53,135 nt of DNA from an uncultured Flavobacteriaceae bacterium (GTDB lineage Bacteria; Bacteroidota; Bacteroidia; Flavobacteriales; Flavobacteriaceae). The first letter of the stretch is position 1, and the number at the start of each line of letters is the position of its first letter. The notes under the pieces are model-generated. The model had not been told where the DNA came from. It saw only the letters and a program-made list of their open reading frames with translations, and did no database searches. Positions 8,270-16,821 of the stretch are shown here, piece by piece. The DNA is taken from the NCBI GenBank assembly GCA_937901915.1, contig CALGUD010000073.1:1-53135 (forward strand), in the 5' to 3' direction. The position numbers and the translations under genes were made by a program.

Positions 8270-9283
8270 TTAAGCTTTAACAGTATTTACAGTAGTTATG
8301 ATTCTTGATGCAATTTTATATGGATCACCATTAGAAGCAGGCCTTCTGTCTTCTAACCAGCCTTTCCAGCCTTTTTCAACAGTTGCAATTGGAATTCGTA
8401 TTGAAGCCCCTCTGTCTGAAACACCATATTTAAATTCATTTATAGAAGCAGTTTCGTGCCTTCCGGTTAAACGCTGATCGTTAAATTCACCATAAACAGC
8501 AATATGTTCTTTTGTAACTGGTCTGAAAGCCTCACATACTCTTTCATAAACTTCTTTAGAACCACAAGTTCTTAATAAAGTATTAGAGAAGTTAGCGTGC
8601 ATACCTGAACCGTTCCAGTCACCTTTTATTGGTTTTGGATGGTATTCGATATAATATCCATATTCTTCAGTTAAACGGTCTAATAAATAACGAGCAACCC
8701 AAACCTGGTCACCTGCATTTTTAGCCCCTTTGGCAAATATTTGGAATTCCCATTGTCCGCAAGCAACTTCCTGGTTAATACCTTCAAAGTTAATACCTGC
8801 TTCCAAACATAAATCGGCATGTCTTTCAACCAAATCCCTTCCATGTGTATTTTTACCACCTACAGAGCAGTAGTACATACCTTGAGGTCCTGGATATCCA
8901 CCCACTGGGAAACCTAAAGGTAACTGTGTATGAGTGTCCATTATAAAGTACTCTTGTTCAAAACCAAACCAGAAATCTTCATCATTTACTGAATCAATAG
9001 TAGCTCTTGAATTACTAACATGAGGGGTGCCATCTGCATTTAATACTTCTGCCATTACAAGGTATCCGTCTTTACGTGCAGGATCAGGAAAGATAGCCAC
9101 AGGCTTTAATAAACAATCTGAAGATCCGCCTTCAGCTTGTTGTGTTGAACTTCCGTCAAAAGACCATATAGGACAATCTTCTAGTTTACCACTAAAACCT
9201 TCCTCAACTTTTGTTTTACTTCTTAAATTTGCAGTTGGCTCGTAACCGTCCAGCCAAATGTATTCAAGTTTAGCTTTACTCAT
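8270..9283 (-). CDS. Glutamine synthetase, short eukaryote-like (GSII-type)
   Basis: Makes glutamine from glutamate, ammonia and ATP in the cytoplasm. At 337 residues it is much shorter than GSI (about 470) and matches the GSII-like, beta-grasp-domain enzyme of flavobacteria. Visible family motifs include the N-terminal YIWLDGYEP and LRSKTKV, the latter followed by CPIWSFDGSST, then FWFGFEQEYFIMD (metal-binding Glu residues), NGSGMHANFSN (ATP/substrate loop) and GRHETASINEFKYGVSDRGASIRIP (Arg residues for phosphate and glutamate). The gene faces a GSIII gene on the other strand. The shared 278-base spacer carries a palindrome also found at glnK-amtB. Confidence 0.93.
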   Translation of the reverse strand: MSKAKLEYIWLDGYEPTANLRSKTKVEEGFSGKLEDCPIWSFDGSSTQQAEGGSSDCLLKPVAIFPDPARKDGYLVMAEVLNADGTPHVSNSRATIDSVNDEDFWFGFEQEYFIMDTHTQLPLGFPVGGYPGPQGMYYCSVGGKNTHGRDLVERHADLCLEAGINFEGINQEVACGQWEFQIFAKGAKNAGDQVWVARYLLDRLTEEYGYYIEYHPKPIKGDWNGSGMHANFSNTLLRTCGSKEVYERVCEAFRPVTKEHIAVYGEFNDQRLTGRHETASINEFKYGVSDRGASIRIPIATVEKGWKGWLEDRRPASNGDPYKIASRIITTVNTVKA

Positions 9284-9318
9284 AAATTTTGTTTTTAAAT
9301 TTGAACTCTATCCGATAA

Positions 9319-9326
9319 CAAAAATA
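9319..9326 (-). promoter_or_regulatory. -7 promoter box TATTTTTG for the GSII gene
   Basis: Perfect TAnnTTTG match on the minus strand (CAAAAATA as written), 36 bases before the GSII start codon. No TTG is found at the proper -33 distance, which would fit a promoter needing an activator. Confidence 0.5.
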
Positions 9327-9348
9327 TATTTTTTTATGGATAGTCATA

Positions 9349-9364
9349 TTTTTTATGGGGTAAA
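9349..9364 (-). promoter_or_regulatory. Candidate nitrogen-regulon half-palindrome (site D)
   Basis: Read on the minus strand this is TTTACCCCATAAAAAA, almost the same as the left half of the site upstream of glnK at 40289-40304 (TTTACCCCAAAAAAAA as written). Its right half is degenerate. It sits about 23 bases upstream of the GSII -7 box, a position suited to an activator. Confidence 0.45.
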
Positions 9365-9390
9365 TAATTATTGAATGTAGTATTTTTGTG

Positions 9391-9416
9391 AATACCCTAT
9401 TTTTTGAAAGGGTATT
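9391..9416. promoter_or_regulatory. Candidate nitrogen-regulon palindrome (site A)
   Basis: Perfect 8-base arms AATACCCT and AGGGTATT separated by 10 AT-rich bases, in the middle of the spacer between the two divergent glutamine synthetase genes. A T-run follows on the plus strand, so it could also act as a weak terminator or attenuator in a transcript starting at the TATTTTTG at 9381-9388. The same arm and spacer design recurs upstream of glnK (40290-40313 and 40341-40367). Confidence 0.5.
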
Positions 9417-9561
9417 TTTTAAAAAACACAATTTTTGTAAGGAATTAAATATAATTATTTAGAATTTTGTCACCTTATTTTTTCATTATGTTTTAATCAT
9501 CAACTTTTTAATGCTATTTTTAAAACATTAGCATAATAAAATGTTTATTAACCAACAATTT

Positions 9562-11748
9562 ATGTCAACAATCCGATTTAAGGCCGTTCAGCAAACCTTT
9601 AAAAGAAAACCATTAGCTATAGAAAGTGTACCCAAACGTTCTGAGATTTATGCAGTTAATGTTTTTAATGAAATTAACATGAAACAATTCATGTCTAATG
9701 ATGCATTTAAAAATATTCAGAATTCTATTGAATCCGGTTCCAAAATAGATAGAAAACTTGCCAATGAAATTGCAGTTGCCATGAAAAACTGGGCATCTTC
9801 TAAAGGAGCTACACATTATACGCATTGGTTTCAACCGTTAACCGGCACGACGGCCGAAAAGCATGATGCTTTTTTTGAACCTCTTGATAATTCCAGGGCT
9901 ATAGAAGCTTTTGGGGGTGACCAGCTTGTACAACAGGAGCCAGATGCCTCCAGCTTTCCAAGTGGGGGAATACGAAATACTTTTGAAGCACGCGGATATA
10001 CTGCATGGGATCCTACCTCACCGGCTTTTATTTATGGAACAACCCTATGCATACCTACTGTATTTGTATCTTATACAGGTGAAGCACTAGATAATAAAGC
10101 TCCTCTTTTAAGAGCCTTGCAGGCGGTTGATAATGCGGCCACTGAAGTTGCAAAATATTTTGATAAAAATGTTAGCAAGGTAAATGCAACCCTGGGTTGG
10201 GAACAGGAATATTTTTTAATTGATAAAGCCCTGGCATATTCAAGACCTGATATAGTTTTGGCCGGCCGAACACTTTTAGGGCATTCGCCTGCTAAAGGAC
10301 AACAACTCGATGACCACTACTTTGGTTCAATCCCGGCCCGGGTAATGAGTTTTATGCGCGATATGGAACAGGAGGCTATGAAACTTGGTATTCCGGTAAA
10401 AACAAGACATAATGAGGTAGCACCAAACCAATTTGAAATTACCCCTATTTTTGAAGAGGCCAATCTTGCCGTTGACCATAATTCTTTAATTATGGATTTA
10501 ATGGATAGGATAGCTGATAAACATAATTTTAAAATACTCTTCCATGAAAAACCTTTTGCAGGGATAAACGGTTCAGGAAAACATAATAACTGGTCGCTGG
10601 CCACAAATACAGGGGTAAACCTGCTTAGTCCCGGGACCACACCGATGAAAAACCTTCAGTTTTTAACCTTCTTCATCAATACCATTAAAGCTGTTCATGA
10701 CTATGAAGATTTAATACGGGCATCTGTCGCTTCAGCCAGTAATGACCATCGGTTAGGGGCTAATGAAGCACCACCGGCAATTATTTCTGTATTTATTGGA
10801 AAGCAACTTACCAAAGTTCTCGATGAATTGGAAGATGTGTCTAAAGGAAAATTGTCACCCCAGGAAAAAACAGATTTAAAACTGAATGTAGTTGGAAAAA
10901 TACCGGAAATTCTGCTGGATAATACCGACAGGAATCGTACCTCACCATTTGCTTTTACCGGGAATAAATTTGAATTGCGTGCCGTGGGTTCTAAAACAAA
11001 CTGCGCAAAACCAATGACAATTTTAAATACGATTGTAGCAAAACAACTCAAAGATTTCAAAAAAGAAGTGGATGAACTCATTGACAAAAAAACACTGAAA
11101 AAAGATGAAGCCATTTTTAATGTATTGAGGGAATATATAAAAGCTTCTAAAAAAATACGTTTTGAAGGCGATGGTTACAGTGAGGCCTGGGAAAAGGAAG
11201 CTGCACGCAGAGGACTGAGCAATAATAAAACTACTCCGTTAGCTTTAAAACCTTTGATCTCTAAAAAATCGTTTGAGGTATTTGAAGAAATGGGCGTAAT
11301 GGGCAAGGTTGAGGTTAAAGCCCGTCACGAAATAGAACTGGAAGAGTATGCAATGCGTATCCAGATTGAAGGCAGGGTTTTAGGTGATGTTGCAAAAAAT
11401 CATGTGATTCCAACTGCAATAAGGTATCAGAATACGCTCATTGAAAACCTCAAAGGGTTAAAAGAAGTTTTTGAAACTAATTTTAAGAAATTGGCATCTC
11501 AACAATTGGATTTGGTAGAACAGATTTCCGATCATATTGCAGAAATAAATTCAAATGTAGATTTGATGATCAATGAAAGACGAAAAGCCAATCAGTTAGA
11601 GAATGCCCAGCTCAAAGCCGATGCATATTGTGAATATGTAAAACCTTATTTTGATCAAATACGATATCATTGCGACAAACTGGAACTGATGGTTGATGAT
11701 AACCTCTGGCCATTAACCAAATACAGGGAATTACTTTTTACTAAGTAA
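9562..11748 (+). CDS. glnN: Glutamine synthetase type III
   Basis: A second glutamine synthetase, of the large GSIII family found in Bacteroidota and cyanobacteria. The ATG at 9562 (MSTIRFKAVQQTF) gives 728 residues, the length I know for flavobacterial GSIII. The ATG at 9541 would add seven residues not typical of the family. Motifs: HYTHWFQPLTG near residue 95, the GSIII signature FPSGGIRNTFEARGYTAWD, GWEQEYFLID, the ATP loop NGSGKHNNWS, and FRFEGDGY-like text late in the protein. It lies divergent from the GSII gene. Two GS families side by side suggest isoenzymes used under different nitrogen supply, with the shared spacer as the control point. Confidence 0.95.
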   Translation: MSTIRFKAVQQTFKRKPLAIESVPKRSEIYAVNVFNEINMKQFMSNDAFKNIQNSIESGSKIDRKLANEIAVAMKNWASSKGATHYTHWFQPLTGTTAEKHDAFFEPLDNSRAIEAFGGDQLVQQEPDASSFPSGGIRNTFEARGYTAWDPTSPAFIYGTTLCIPTVFVSYTGEALDNKAPLLRALQAVDNAATEVAKYFDKNVSKVNATLGWEQEYFLIDKALAYSRPDIVLAGRTLLGHSPAKGQQLDDHYFGSIPARVMSFMRDMEQEAMKLGIPVKTRHNEVAPNQFEITPIFEEANLAVDHNSLIMDLMDRIADKHNFKILFHEKPFAGINGSGKHNNWSLATNTGVNLLSPGTTPMKNLQFLTFFINTIKAVHDYEDLIRASVASASNDHRLGANEAPPAIISVFIGKQLTKVLDELEDVSKGKLSPQEKTDLKLNVVGKIPEILLDNTDRNRTSPFAFTGNKFELRAVGSKTNCAKPMTILNTIVAKQLKDFKKEVDELIDKKTLKKDEAIFNVLREYIKASKKIRFEGDGYSEAWEKEAARRGLSNNKTTPLALKPLISKKSFEVFEEMGVMGKVEVKARHEIELEEYAMRIQIEGRVLGDVAKNHVIPTAIRYQNTLIENLKGLKEVFETNFKKLASQQLDLVEQISDHIAEINSNVDLMINERRKANQLENAQLKADAYCEYVKPYFDQIRYHCDKLELMVDDNLWPLTKYRELLFTK

Positions 11749-11774
11749 CACTGTATTTAATACTATTAATAGTT

Positions 11775-12389
11775 ATGGATGCCATAAAAAAATTATGGAT
11801 AATAGTTTTATTGGTCTTATTTAGTTGTAAAAATATCAAAACTGATGAAATAAAACCCGATGTATTAACCCTGGCTGCTCTAACAGAACAGAATATTAAT
11901 ATACCAGACAATTATATTGCTGACAAATTTGATTATCCAGTAGGAAAACCTGATGCTACAAATTATTACAATGCCCAGGGTTTTGGTGAAAATCATCATT
12001 TAGGTGATGATTGGAATTCTGTAAAAGGGGGGAACTCTGATCTGGGAGATCCCATATATGCAATTGCAAATGGCTATATTTCTGTTTCTGAAGATTTTGA
12101 AGGAGGCTGGGGAAATGTTGTGCGAGTTATCCATCAATTACCTGACGGTACTCAAATAGAGTCTTTATATGCACATTGTGATACTCTTTTGGTAAAGAAA
12201 AATGAACTGGTTAAGATTGGGCATCAAATAGCGACTATAGGCACAGCCAACGGAGAATATTATGCCCATTTACACCTGGAAATCAGAAATAAGATAGATA
12301 TGCCCTTAGGCAATGGTTACTCTAAAAATAAAGTAGGTTATTTAGATCCTACCGAGTTTATAAAGGAGCATAGGATTATCCGTAAATGA
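11775..12389 (+). CDS. M23 (LytM-type) peptidase lipoprotein
   Basis: An envelope zinc peptidase, or degenerate relative, acting on peptidoglycan cross-links or regulating amidases. The N-terminus IIVLLVLFSCK is a lipoprotein signal with Cys at about residue 18. The M23 core runs from about residue 65 to 190. It includes HHLGDDWN (first His and Asp zinc ligands), the beta-hairpin GGWGNVVRV, SLYAHCD and the closing HLHLE. All ligands expected for an active enzyme appear present. It follows the GSIII gene by 26 bases, so read-through is possible, but there is no functional link to nitrogen use. Confidence 0.85.
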   Translation: MDAIKKLWIIVLLVLFSCKNIKTDEIKPDVLTLAALTEQNINIPDNYIADKFDYPVGKPDATNYYNAQGFGENHHLGDDWNSVKGGNSDLGDPIYAIANGYISVSEDFEGGWGNVVRVIHQLPDGTQIESLYAHCDTLLVKKNELVKIGHQIATIGTANGEYYAHLHLEIRNKIDMPLGNGYSKNKVGYLDPTEFIKEHRIIRK

Positions 12390-12469
12390 ATCAATATTAG
12401 ATTAGGTAAAGTGATGAGTTTTGATAACCCTTCATATGTTTTTTTAAATTATTTCTAAAGAAATGTCAA

Positions 12470-12562
12470 TATTGATTTCCCCCCCCCTTTAGGGGTCAGG
12501 GGAAAGAGAAAATCAATAAAAACGATTCTTTGCCCCGACCCTAAAAGTTGGAATCATTTTTA
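12470..12562. repeat. Palindromic intergenic element in a 399-base gap
   Basis: The gap 12390-12788 has no credible gene. It holds TTGATTT and AAATCAA arms around a run of nine C's and TTTAGGGGTCAGGGG, then TTTGCCCCGACCCTAAAA, which is roughly complementary to that segment. ATTC and GAAT arms flank the second half. The whole could fold as a large imperfect hairpin, like the short interspersed C/G-rich palindromes seen between genes in flavobacterial genomes. Confidence 0.4.
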
Positions 12563-12763
12563 TGAAATAATTAGAGTTTTTTATTCCTTTAAGGAAAAAG
12601 GCCCCCGAGGTAGGAAGTTAAAGAATAATTTCCTTGCTCAGTATCTCAAGAGCTTCCAAATCTCTTGAAGGGTTAAAACAATAAGAGATTATTATGAAGA
12701 GTTAAAATCAATTCTATAAAGAACTGAAACTAAATTAATCACTTCAAAAAATATTTAATTACT

Positions 12764-12771
12764 TACTTTTG
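12764..12771 (+). promoter_or_regulatory. -7 promoter box TACTTTTG for purM
   Basis: Perfect TAnnTTTG match 17 bases before the purM start codon. Confidence 0.5.
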
Positions 12772-12788
12772 CACAAACAATTTTATTA

Positions 12789-13967
12789 ATGAGTTCATCA
12801 GCAAGTAAGCGGTATGCGCAAAGAGGGGTTTCTGCCTCTAAGGAAGATGTGCATAATGCAATTAAAAATGTAGATAAAGGGCTGTTTCCACAGGCTTTTT
12901 GTAAAATAGTTCCCGATTATTTAACGAATGATGATGAGTATTGCCTGATTATGCATGCCGATGGGGCGGGTACAAAATCGTCACTGGCATATATATACTG
13001 GAAGGAAACCGGAGATCTATCTGTATGGAAAGGCATTGCCCAGGATGCACTTATTATGAATATTGACGACTTGCTGTGTGTGGGCGCCACAGATAATATA
13101 CTGCTTTCATCTACAATAGGCAGGAATAAAAATTTAATTCCCGGAGATGTTATTTCTGCCATCATAAACGGTACAGAAGAATTGATAAATGAACTGAAGG
13201 CCTTTGGAGTAAATATATTTTCTACGGGGGGTGAAACAGCCGATGTAGGAGATCTTGTCCGTACTATCATCGTAGACTCTACAGTTACAGCCAGGATGAA
13301 ACGGAAAAATGTAATTGACAATGCAAATATTAAAGCAGGAGATGTTATTGTGGGCCTGGCTTCTTATGGTCAGGCAACGTATGAAAAAGAATATAATGGT
13401 GGGATGGGCAGTAACGGACTTACTTCTGCACGCCATGATGTGTTTTCAAAATATCTTGCTGAGAAATTTCCGGAAAGTTTTGATCCGGCTGTTCCTGATG
13501 ATCTTGTGTATTCCGGTGCAGTTAAATTAACAGATAAAGTAAATAATTCACCGATAGATGCTGGAAAACTGGTGCTCTCACCTACCAGGACTTATGCGCC
13601 CGTGATCAAAAGGATACTCGAAAAATACACTCCCGAAGATATTCATGGAATGGTACATTGTAGTGGAGGGGCACAAACTAAAATCCTGCATTTTATTGAA
13701 AATTTCCATATTGTAAAAGACAATCTTTTTGAAGTACCCCCCTTATTTAAATTAATACAGGAACAATCAAATACCGATTGGAAAGAAATGTACCAGGTGT
13801 TTAATTGCGGGCATAGAATGGAGTTATATGTATCCCCTGCAATTGCCGAAGATTTAATAACTATTTCAAAATCATTTAACGTTGATGCAAAAATAGTAGG
13901 TAGGGTAGAAGCTGCAAAAACAAAAAAACTCACTATAAAAAGTGAGTTTGGAACTTTTGATTATTAA
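12789..13967 (+). CDS. purM: Phosphoribosylformylglycinamidine cyclo-ligase (AIR synthase)
   Basis: Catalyses ATP-dependent ring closure of FGAM to AIR, the fifth step of purine synthesis. The protein is 392 residues, longer than the usual 345 or so, but this is the normal Bacteroidota form. Motifs: YAQRGVSASKEDV near the N-terminus, HADGAGTKSSLAY (ATP/substrate loop), NIDDLLCVGA, FSTGGETADVGD and the C-terminal HCSGGAQTKILHF and FNCGHRMELYV. The stop overlaps the end of the convergent hydroxylase gene by four bases. No other purine genes adjoin it, though purU and pyrF are in the window. Confidence 0.93.
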   Translation: MSSSASKRYAQRGVSASKEDVHNAIKNVDKGLFPQAFCKIVPDYLTNDDEYCLIMHADGAGTKSSLAYIYWKETGDLSVWKGIAQDALIMNIDDLLCVGATDNILLSSTIGRNKNLIPGDVISAIINGTEELINELKAFGVNIFSTGGETADVGDLVRTIIVDSTVTARMKRKNVIDNANIKAGDVIVGLASYGQATYEKEYNGGMGSNGLTSARHDVFSKYLAEKFPESFDPAVPDDLVYSGAVKLTDKVNNSPIDAGKLVLSPTRTYAPVIKRILEKYTPEDIHGMVHCSGGAQTKILHFIENFHIVKDNLFEVPPLFKLIQEQSNTDWKEMYQVFNCGHRMELYVSPAIAEDLITISKSFNVDAKIVGRVEAAKTKKLTIKSEFGTFDY

Positions 13968-14953
13968 GCAACTACTTTTTCTTGATTGCCTAAAGTTACT
14001 TCTTTGTCAATTGTAGTCGGCTTATTTTGTTTTTCCAATTCAAGCTGCCTTTGCATTTGTTTTACCGTGAGCGTACTGCCATCATGGCTCCATCCCGGAG
14101 GTCCAAAAGCATACATAAATTTATGATACCAGTTTTTTGATTTTTTCATATCATTCCAGATATCCTTGTACTCATGAGTAAGTATAACTAAAGGATTATA
14201 AGAATTCGGTGCATGTGTAACACCGTATTTGATATCTATATTATCGTCAAGTTCTTTCCAGGTCCCAAACATTTTATCAAAAATATTAAGAAAGCCACCG
14301 TGGTTTTTATCCATATACTCTACATTTTGGGCATGGTGAACCTGGTGCATGGTATGTGTATTCATAAATTTTTCAATAAAACCCATTTTAGGTACATATA
14401 CTGTATGTAGTTGAAACTGCCAAAGGGCTTCTATGCCTAAACAAACCAAGACCATTTCAGGAGGAAAACCTATTGCCGGGATCCATGCATAAAATAAGGG
14501 TTTGTAAATAATAGTAAACCACCCGTTTCGTACTGCTGTGCCCAGATTAAAGTTTTCTGCAGAATGATGCACGATGTGGGCAGCCCATAAAAAACGTATA
14601 TTATGATTTAACCTGTGAAACCAGTAATAACTAAAATCGTCCAGTAATTGACAAATAAGCCATAAATACCAGGCATAGCCAAAGGATTCCCAGCCCATAA
14701 TATTTGTTCTTACACCATTGACTTCAGGGTTAAAAACTTCATAAACATAATTAAAGAGTGCAATGGTTATTACAACCTTAATGAGAGGTCCTACAAGTGT
14801 AGAACCGACACCCATAGTAAGGCTGGCAGCCAGGTCTTTCCAGCTGTACAGGTCTTTGTGATTATGGTCTTTAGTTTTACTGTAGGTTAACTCTAATAAT
14901 ATAAAAGCAAGAAAACACGGCACTCCATATACCAGTGGGTTTGTAAAATCCAT
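13964..14953 (-). CDS. Sterol desaturase / fatty acid hydroxylase family membrane protein
   Basis: A membrane di-iron oxygenase of the fatty acid hydroxylase superfamily. The first half has about four hydrophobic helices. The histidine clusters that bind the two irons are visible as HRLNHN, HIVHHSAE and HTMHQVHHAQN, with an aromatic core between. The C-terminus (about the last 45 residues) is polar and ends in an unstructured tail. Members hydroxylate or desaturate lipid chains; in Bacteroidota they are often linked to hydroxylated ornithine lipids, sphingolipids or carotenoids, but the substrate here is not visible. It is a single gene, convergent with purM and overlapping its stop by four bases. 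Confidence 0.87.
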   Translation of the reverse strand: MDFTNPLVYGVPCFLAFILLELTYSKTKDHNHKDLYSWKDLAASLTMGVGSTLVGPLIKVVITIALFNYVYEVFNPEVNGVRTNIMGWESFGYAWYLWLICQLLDDFSYYWFHRLNHNIRFLWAAHIVHHSAENFNLGTAVRNGWFTIIYKPLFYAWIPAIGFPPEMVLVCLGIEALWQFQLHTVYVPKMGFIEKFMNTHTMHQVHHAQNVEYMDKNHGGFLNIFDKMFGTWKELDDNIDIKYGVTHAPNSYNPLVILTHEYKDIWNDMKKSKNWYHKFMYAFGPPGWSHDGSTLTVKQMQRQLELEKQNKPTTIDKEVTLGNQEKVVA

Positions 14954-15181
14954 TTAATTGTGTGTAATTTTATTTGAGGTAATAGTTTATCTAATTTTGC
15001 CCAATATAAAGGGAATAATTAACAATAATGCATTTTATTAGAGTAATTTTTAATTCTATTGTAAGTTAATTTTTTTTTTTGAAAAACAAATGTTCCCGGA
15101 ATAAGCTCAATATGTAGCATTTGTTACAATGTGTAAATAAATAATTCTTTACTTTTATCGTTATTAATTAGAAAACCTATT

Positions 15182-15616
15182 ATGAAAAACCTACTATACT
15201 TTATAGTACTTATTTCTAGTGCTAATTTAATGTCTCAAAACTGGCAAACGAATTTTGATGAAGCAGTTAAAAAGGCTTCTGTGGAACATAAAAATATTAT
15301 TCTCGTTTTTTCAGGATCTGATTGGTGTGCTCCCTGTATTAAATTAGATAAAAATGTTTGGCAATCAGATACATTTATAAATTATTCCAAAGAGCATTGG
15401 ATATTGTATAAAGCAGATTTCCCAAGAAAAAAATCTAATAAACTATCAAAAAAAATGGAACAAAAAAATGCTGTTCTGGCGGAAAAATATAATAAAAATG
15501 GAATGTTCCCTCTGGTTTTACTGTTAGATTACGAAGGACATGTACTGGGAGTAACCGGTTTTCAAAATGTAACTCCACAAGAATATATTGAAATTATAAA
15601 GGGTTTTGAAAGTTGA
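15182..15616 (+). CDS. Exported thioredoxin-fold protein
   Basis: A 144-residue thioredoxin-like protein with a signal peptide (LLYFIVLISSANLMSQ) and the active-site motif SDWCAPCIKLDK at about residues 50-61, so a periplasmic thiol-disulfide protein of the DsbD-C-terminal / thioredoxin-7 type. It is the first gene of a four-gene operon with ApbE, DUF4266 and DUF3570. Its TGA overlaps the TTG start of apbE. In this setting it may reduce cysteines of the neighbouring DUF4266 lipoprotein (C-terminal GGGCGCN), but that is inference. Confidence 0.85.
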   Translation: MKNLLYFIVLISSANLMSQNWQTNFDEAVKKASVEHKNIILVFSGSDWCAPCIKLDKNVWQSDTFINYSKEHWILYKADFPRKKSNKLSKKMEQKNAVLAEKYNKNGMFPLVLLLDYEGHVLGVTGFQNVTPQEYIEIIKGFES

Positions 15617-16602
15617 AACACATTCTATTATTCATCATACAGTTTTCTTTTTTATATTCATGGTCACAGGATGTAGTTCAAAGACGTACATTAAAGTTAA
15701 TGGGAAGCCGCTTTGATATTACCATCATAGCTGAAGATGAAAAAAGAGCAAATGCTTATATTGATGAAGCTATTGAAGAAATTATACGAATAGAAAAACT
15801 TATTTCATCCTGGGATCCTCAATCGCAAACGTCTGAAATAAATAAGTATGCAGGTATAAAGCCTTTAAAAGTGGATAAGGAACTTATTGATTTAATTGAG
15901 CGTTCTATTCAGATATCCAAAATAACTGACGGTGCGTTTGATATTACTTTTGCTTCTATAGATAATGTCTGGAAATTTGATGGCAGTATGAAAGATATGC
16001 CTGATAAAGAAACTATTCAAAAATCAATTGAGAAAGTGGGTTATATGAACATAGCAATTGACGAAAACAAGCAGACAGTTCATTTAAAATTGAAAGGAAT
16101 GAAAATAGGTTTTGGAGCCATCGGAAAAGGTTATGCAGCTGATAAGGTTAAATTTATGATGATTGAAAGGGGAGTTAAAGCAGGCATTATTAATGCAGCA
16201 GGAGATTTAACCACATGGGGAAAACAACCTGACGGTAAAGATTGGATGGTTGGAATTTCTAATCCTTTAAATAAAGATAAAGTTTTTTCATGGTTTCCGG
16301 TAGTAGATGCAGCAGTAGCAACTTCAGGTAATTATGAAAAATATGTAACATTCCACGGAAAAAAGTATACGCATATTATAGATCCCCGAACCGGGTATCC
16401 CGTATCAGGAATTGTTAGCGTCACAATTTTCTCCAAAAGGGCTGAACTTTGTGATGCACTGGCTACAGCAGTTTTTATTATGGGTACAGAAACAGGACTC
16501 AATATGATCAATCAACTAAAAGGTGTTGAATGTATTATTGTTGATGAGAACAATAAAATACATACGTCAGTTAATATAGAACTTAACACTATTGAACAAT
16601 GA
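15613..16602 (+). CDS. apbE: FAD:protein FMN transferase
   Basis: Transfers FMN from FAD onto Thr/Ser of exported proteins. It has an N-terminal signal peptide (ILLFIIQFSFLYSWSQ) and a full-length ApbE domain: LMGSRFDITI at the start, IGFGAIGKGYAADKV in the middle, GIINAAGDLTTWG, then THIIDPRTGYPVSG and CDALATAVFIMG near the end, which hold the FAD- and Mg-binding residues. The start is TTG at 15613, overlapping the previous stop (TTGA). The stop overlaps the next gene by four bases. No Nqr, Rnf or FMN-binding-domain target is encoded nearby, so the target is probably another member of this operon. Confidence 0.93.
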   Translation: MKHILLFIIQFSFLYSWSQDVVQRRTLKLMGSRFDITIIAEDEKRANAYIDEAIEEIIRIEKLISSWDPQSQTSEINKYAGIKPLKVDKELIDLIERSIQISKITDGAFDITFASIDNVWKFDGSMKDMPDKETIQKSIEKVGYMNIAIDENKQTVHLKLKGMKIGFGAIGKGYAADKVKFMMIERGVKAGIINAAGDLTTWGKQPDGKDWMVGISNPLNKDKVFSWFPVVDAAVATSGNYEKYVTFHGKKYTHIIDPRTGYPVSGIVSVTIFSKRAELCDALATAVFIMGTETGLNMINQLKGVECIIVDENNKIHTSVNIELNTIEQ

Positions 16603-16808
16603 GAAAAATAATCATTTTATTAATTGTTATCACCTCATTTATATCTTGTACAGTTGTGAAAGAATATGAAAAAGTATATGTAAATGACGAAGAAATGAAA
16701 TTAGCAGCTAAAGACCTGGAAAGGTTTGAAGTAAATTTTCAGGTATACAGAGAGGCAGCGGCAGGAGCTAATGGAGGTAAAACAGGTGGTGGTTGTGGGT
16801 GTAATTAA
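16599..16808 (+). CDS. DUF4266 small lipoprotein
   Basis: A 69-residue protein with a lipoprotein signal (IILLIVITSFISC, Cys at about 17), a short charged helix (KLAAKDLERFEVNFQVYREAAAG) and a C-terminal tail GGKTGGGCGCN. This matches the DUF4266 family, small lipoproteins found next to ApbE and DUF3570 genes. Function unknown. The Gly-rich tail with two cysteines in CGC could bind a metal, be oxidised to a disulfide, or be modified. The start overlaps the apbE stop by four bases. The tail is worth noting as a possible substrate of the thioredoxin in this operon. Confidence 0.8.
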   Translation: MRKIIILLIVITSFISCTVVKEYEKVYVNDEEMKLAAKDLERFEVNFQVYREAAAGANGGKTGGGCGCN

Positions 16809-16821
16809 TATATAGAAAAAA

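Noticed and set aside
12390..12788. CRISPR array or IS remnant in the 399-base gap
   Set aside because: No regularly spaced repeats, no transposase text and no terminal inverted repeats with target duplication; only one large imperfect hairpin.
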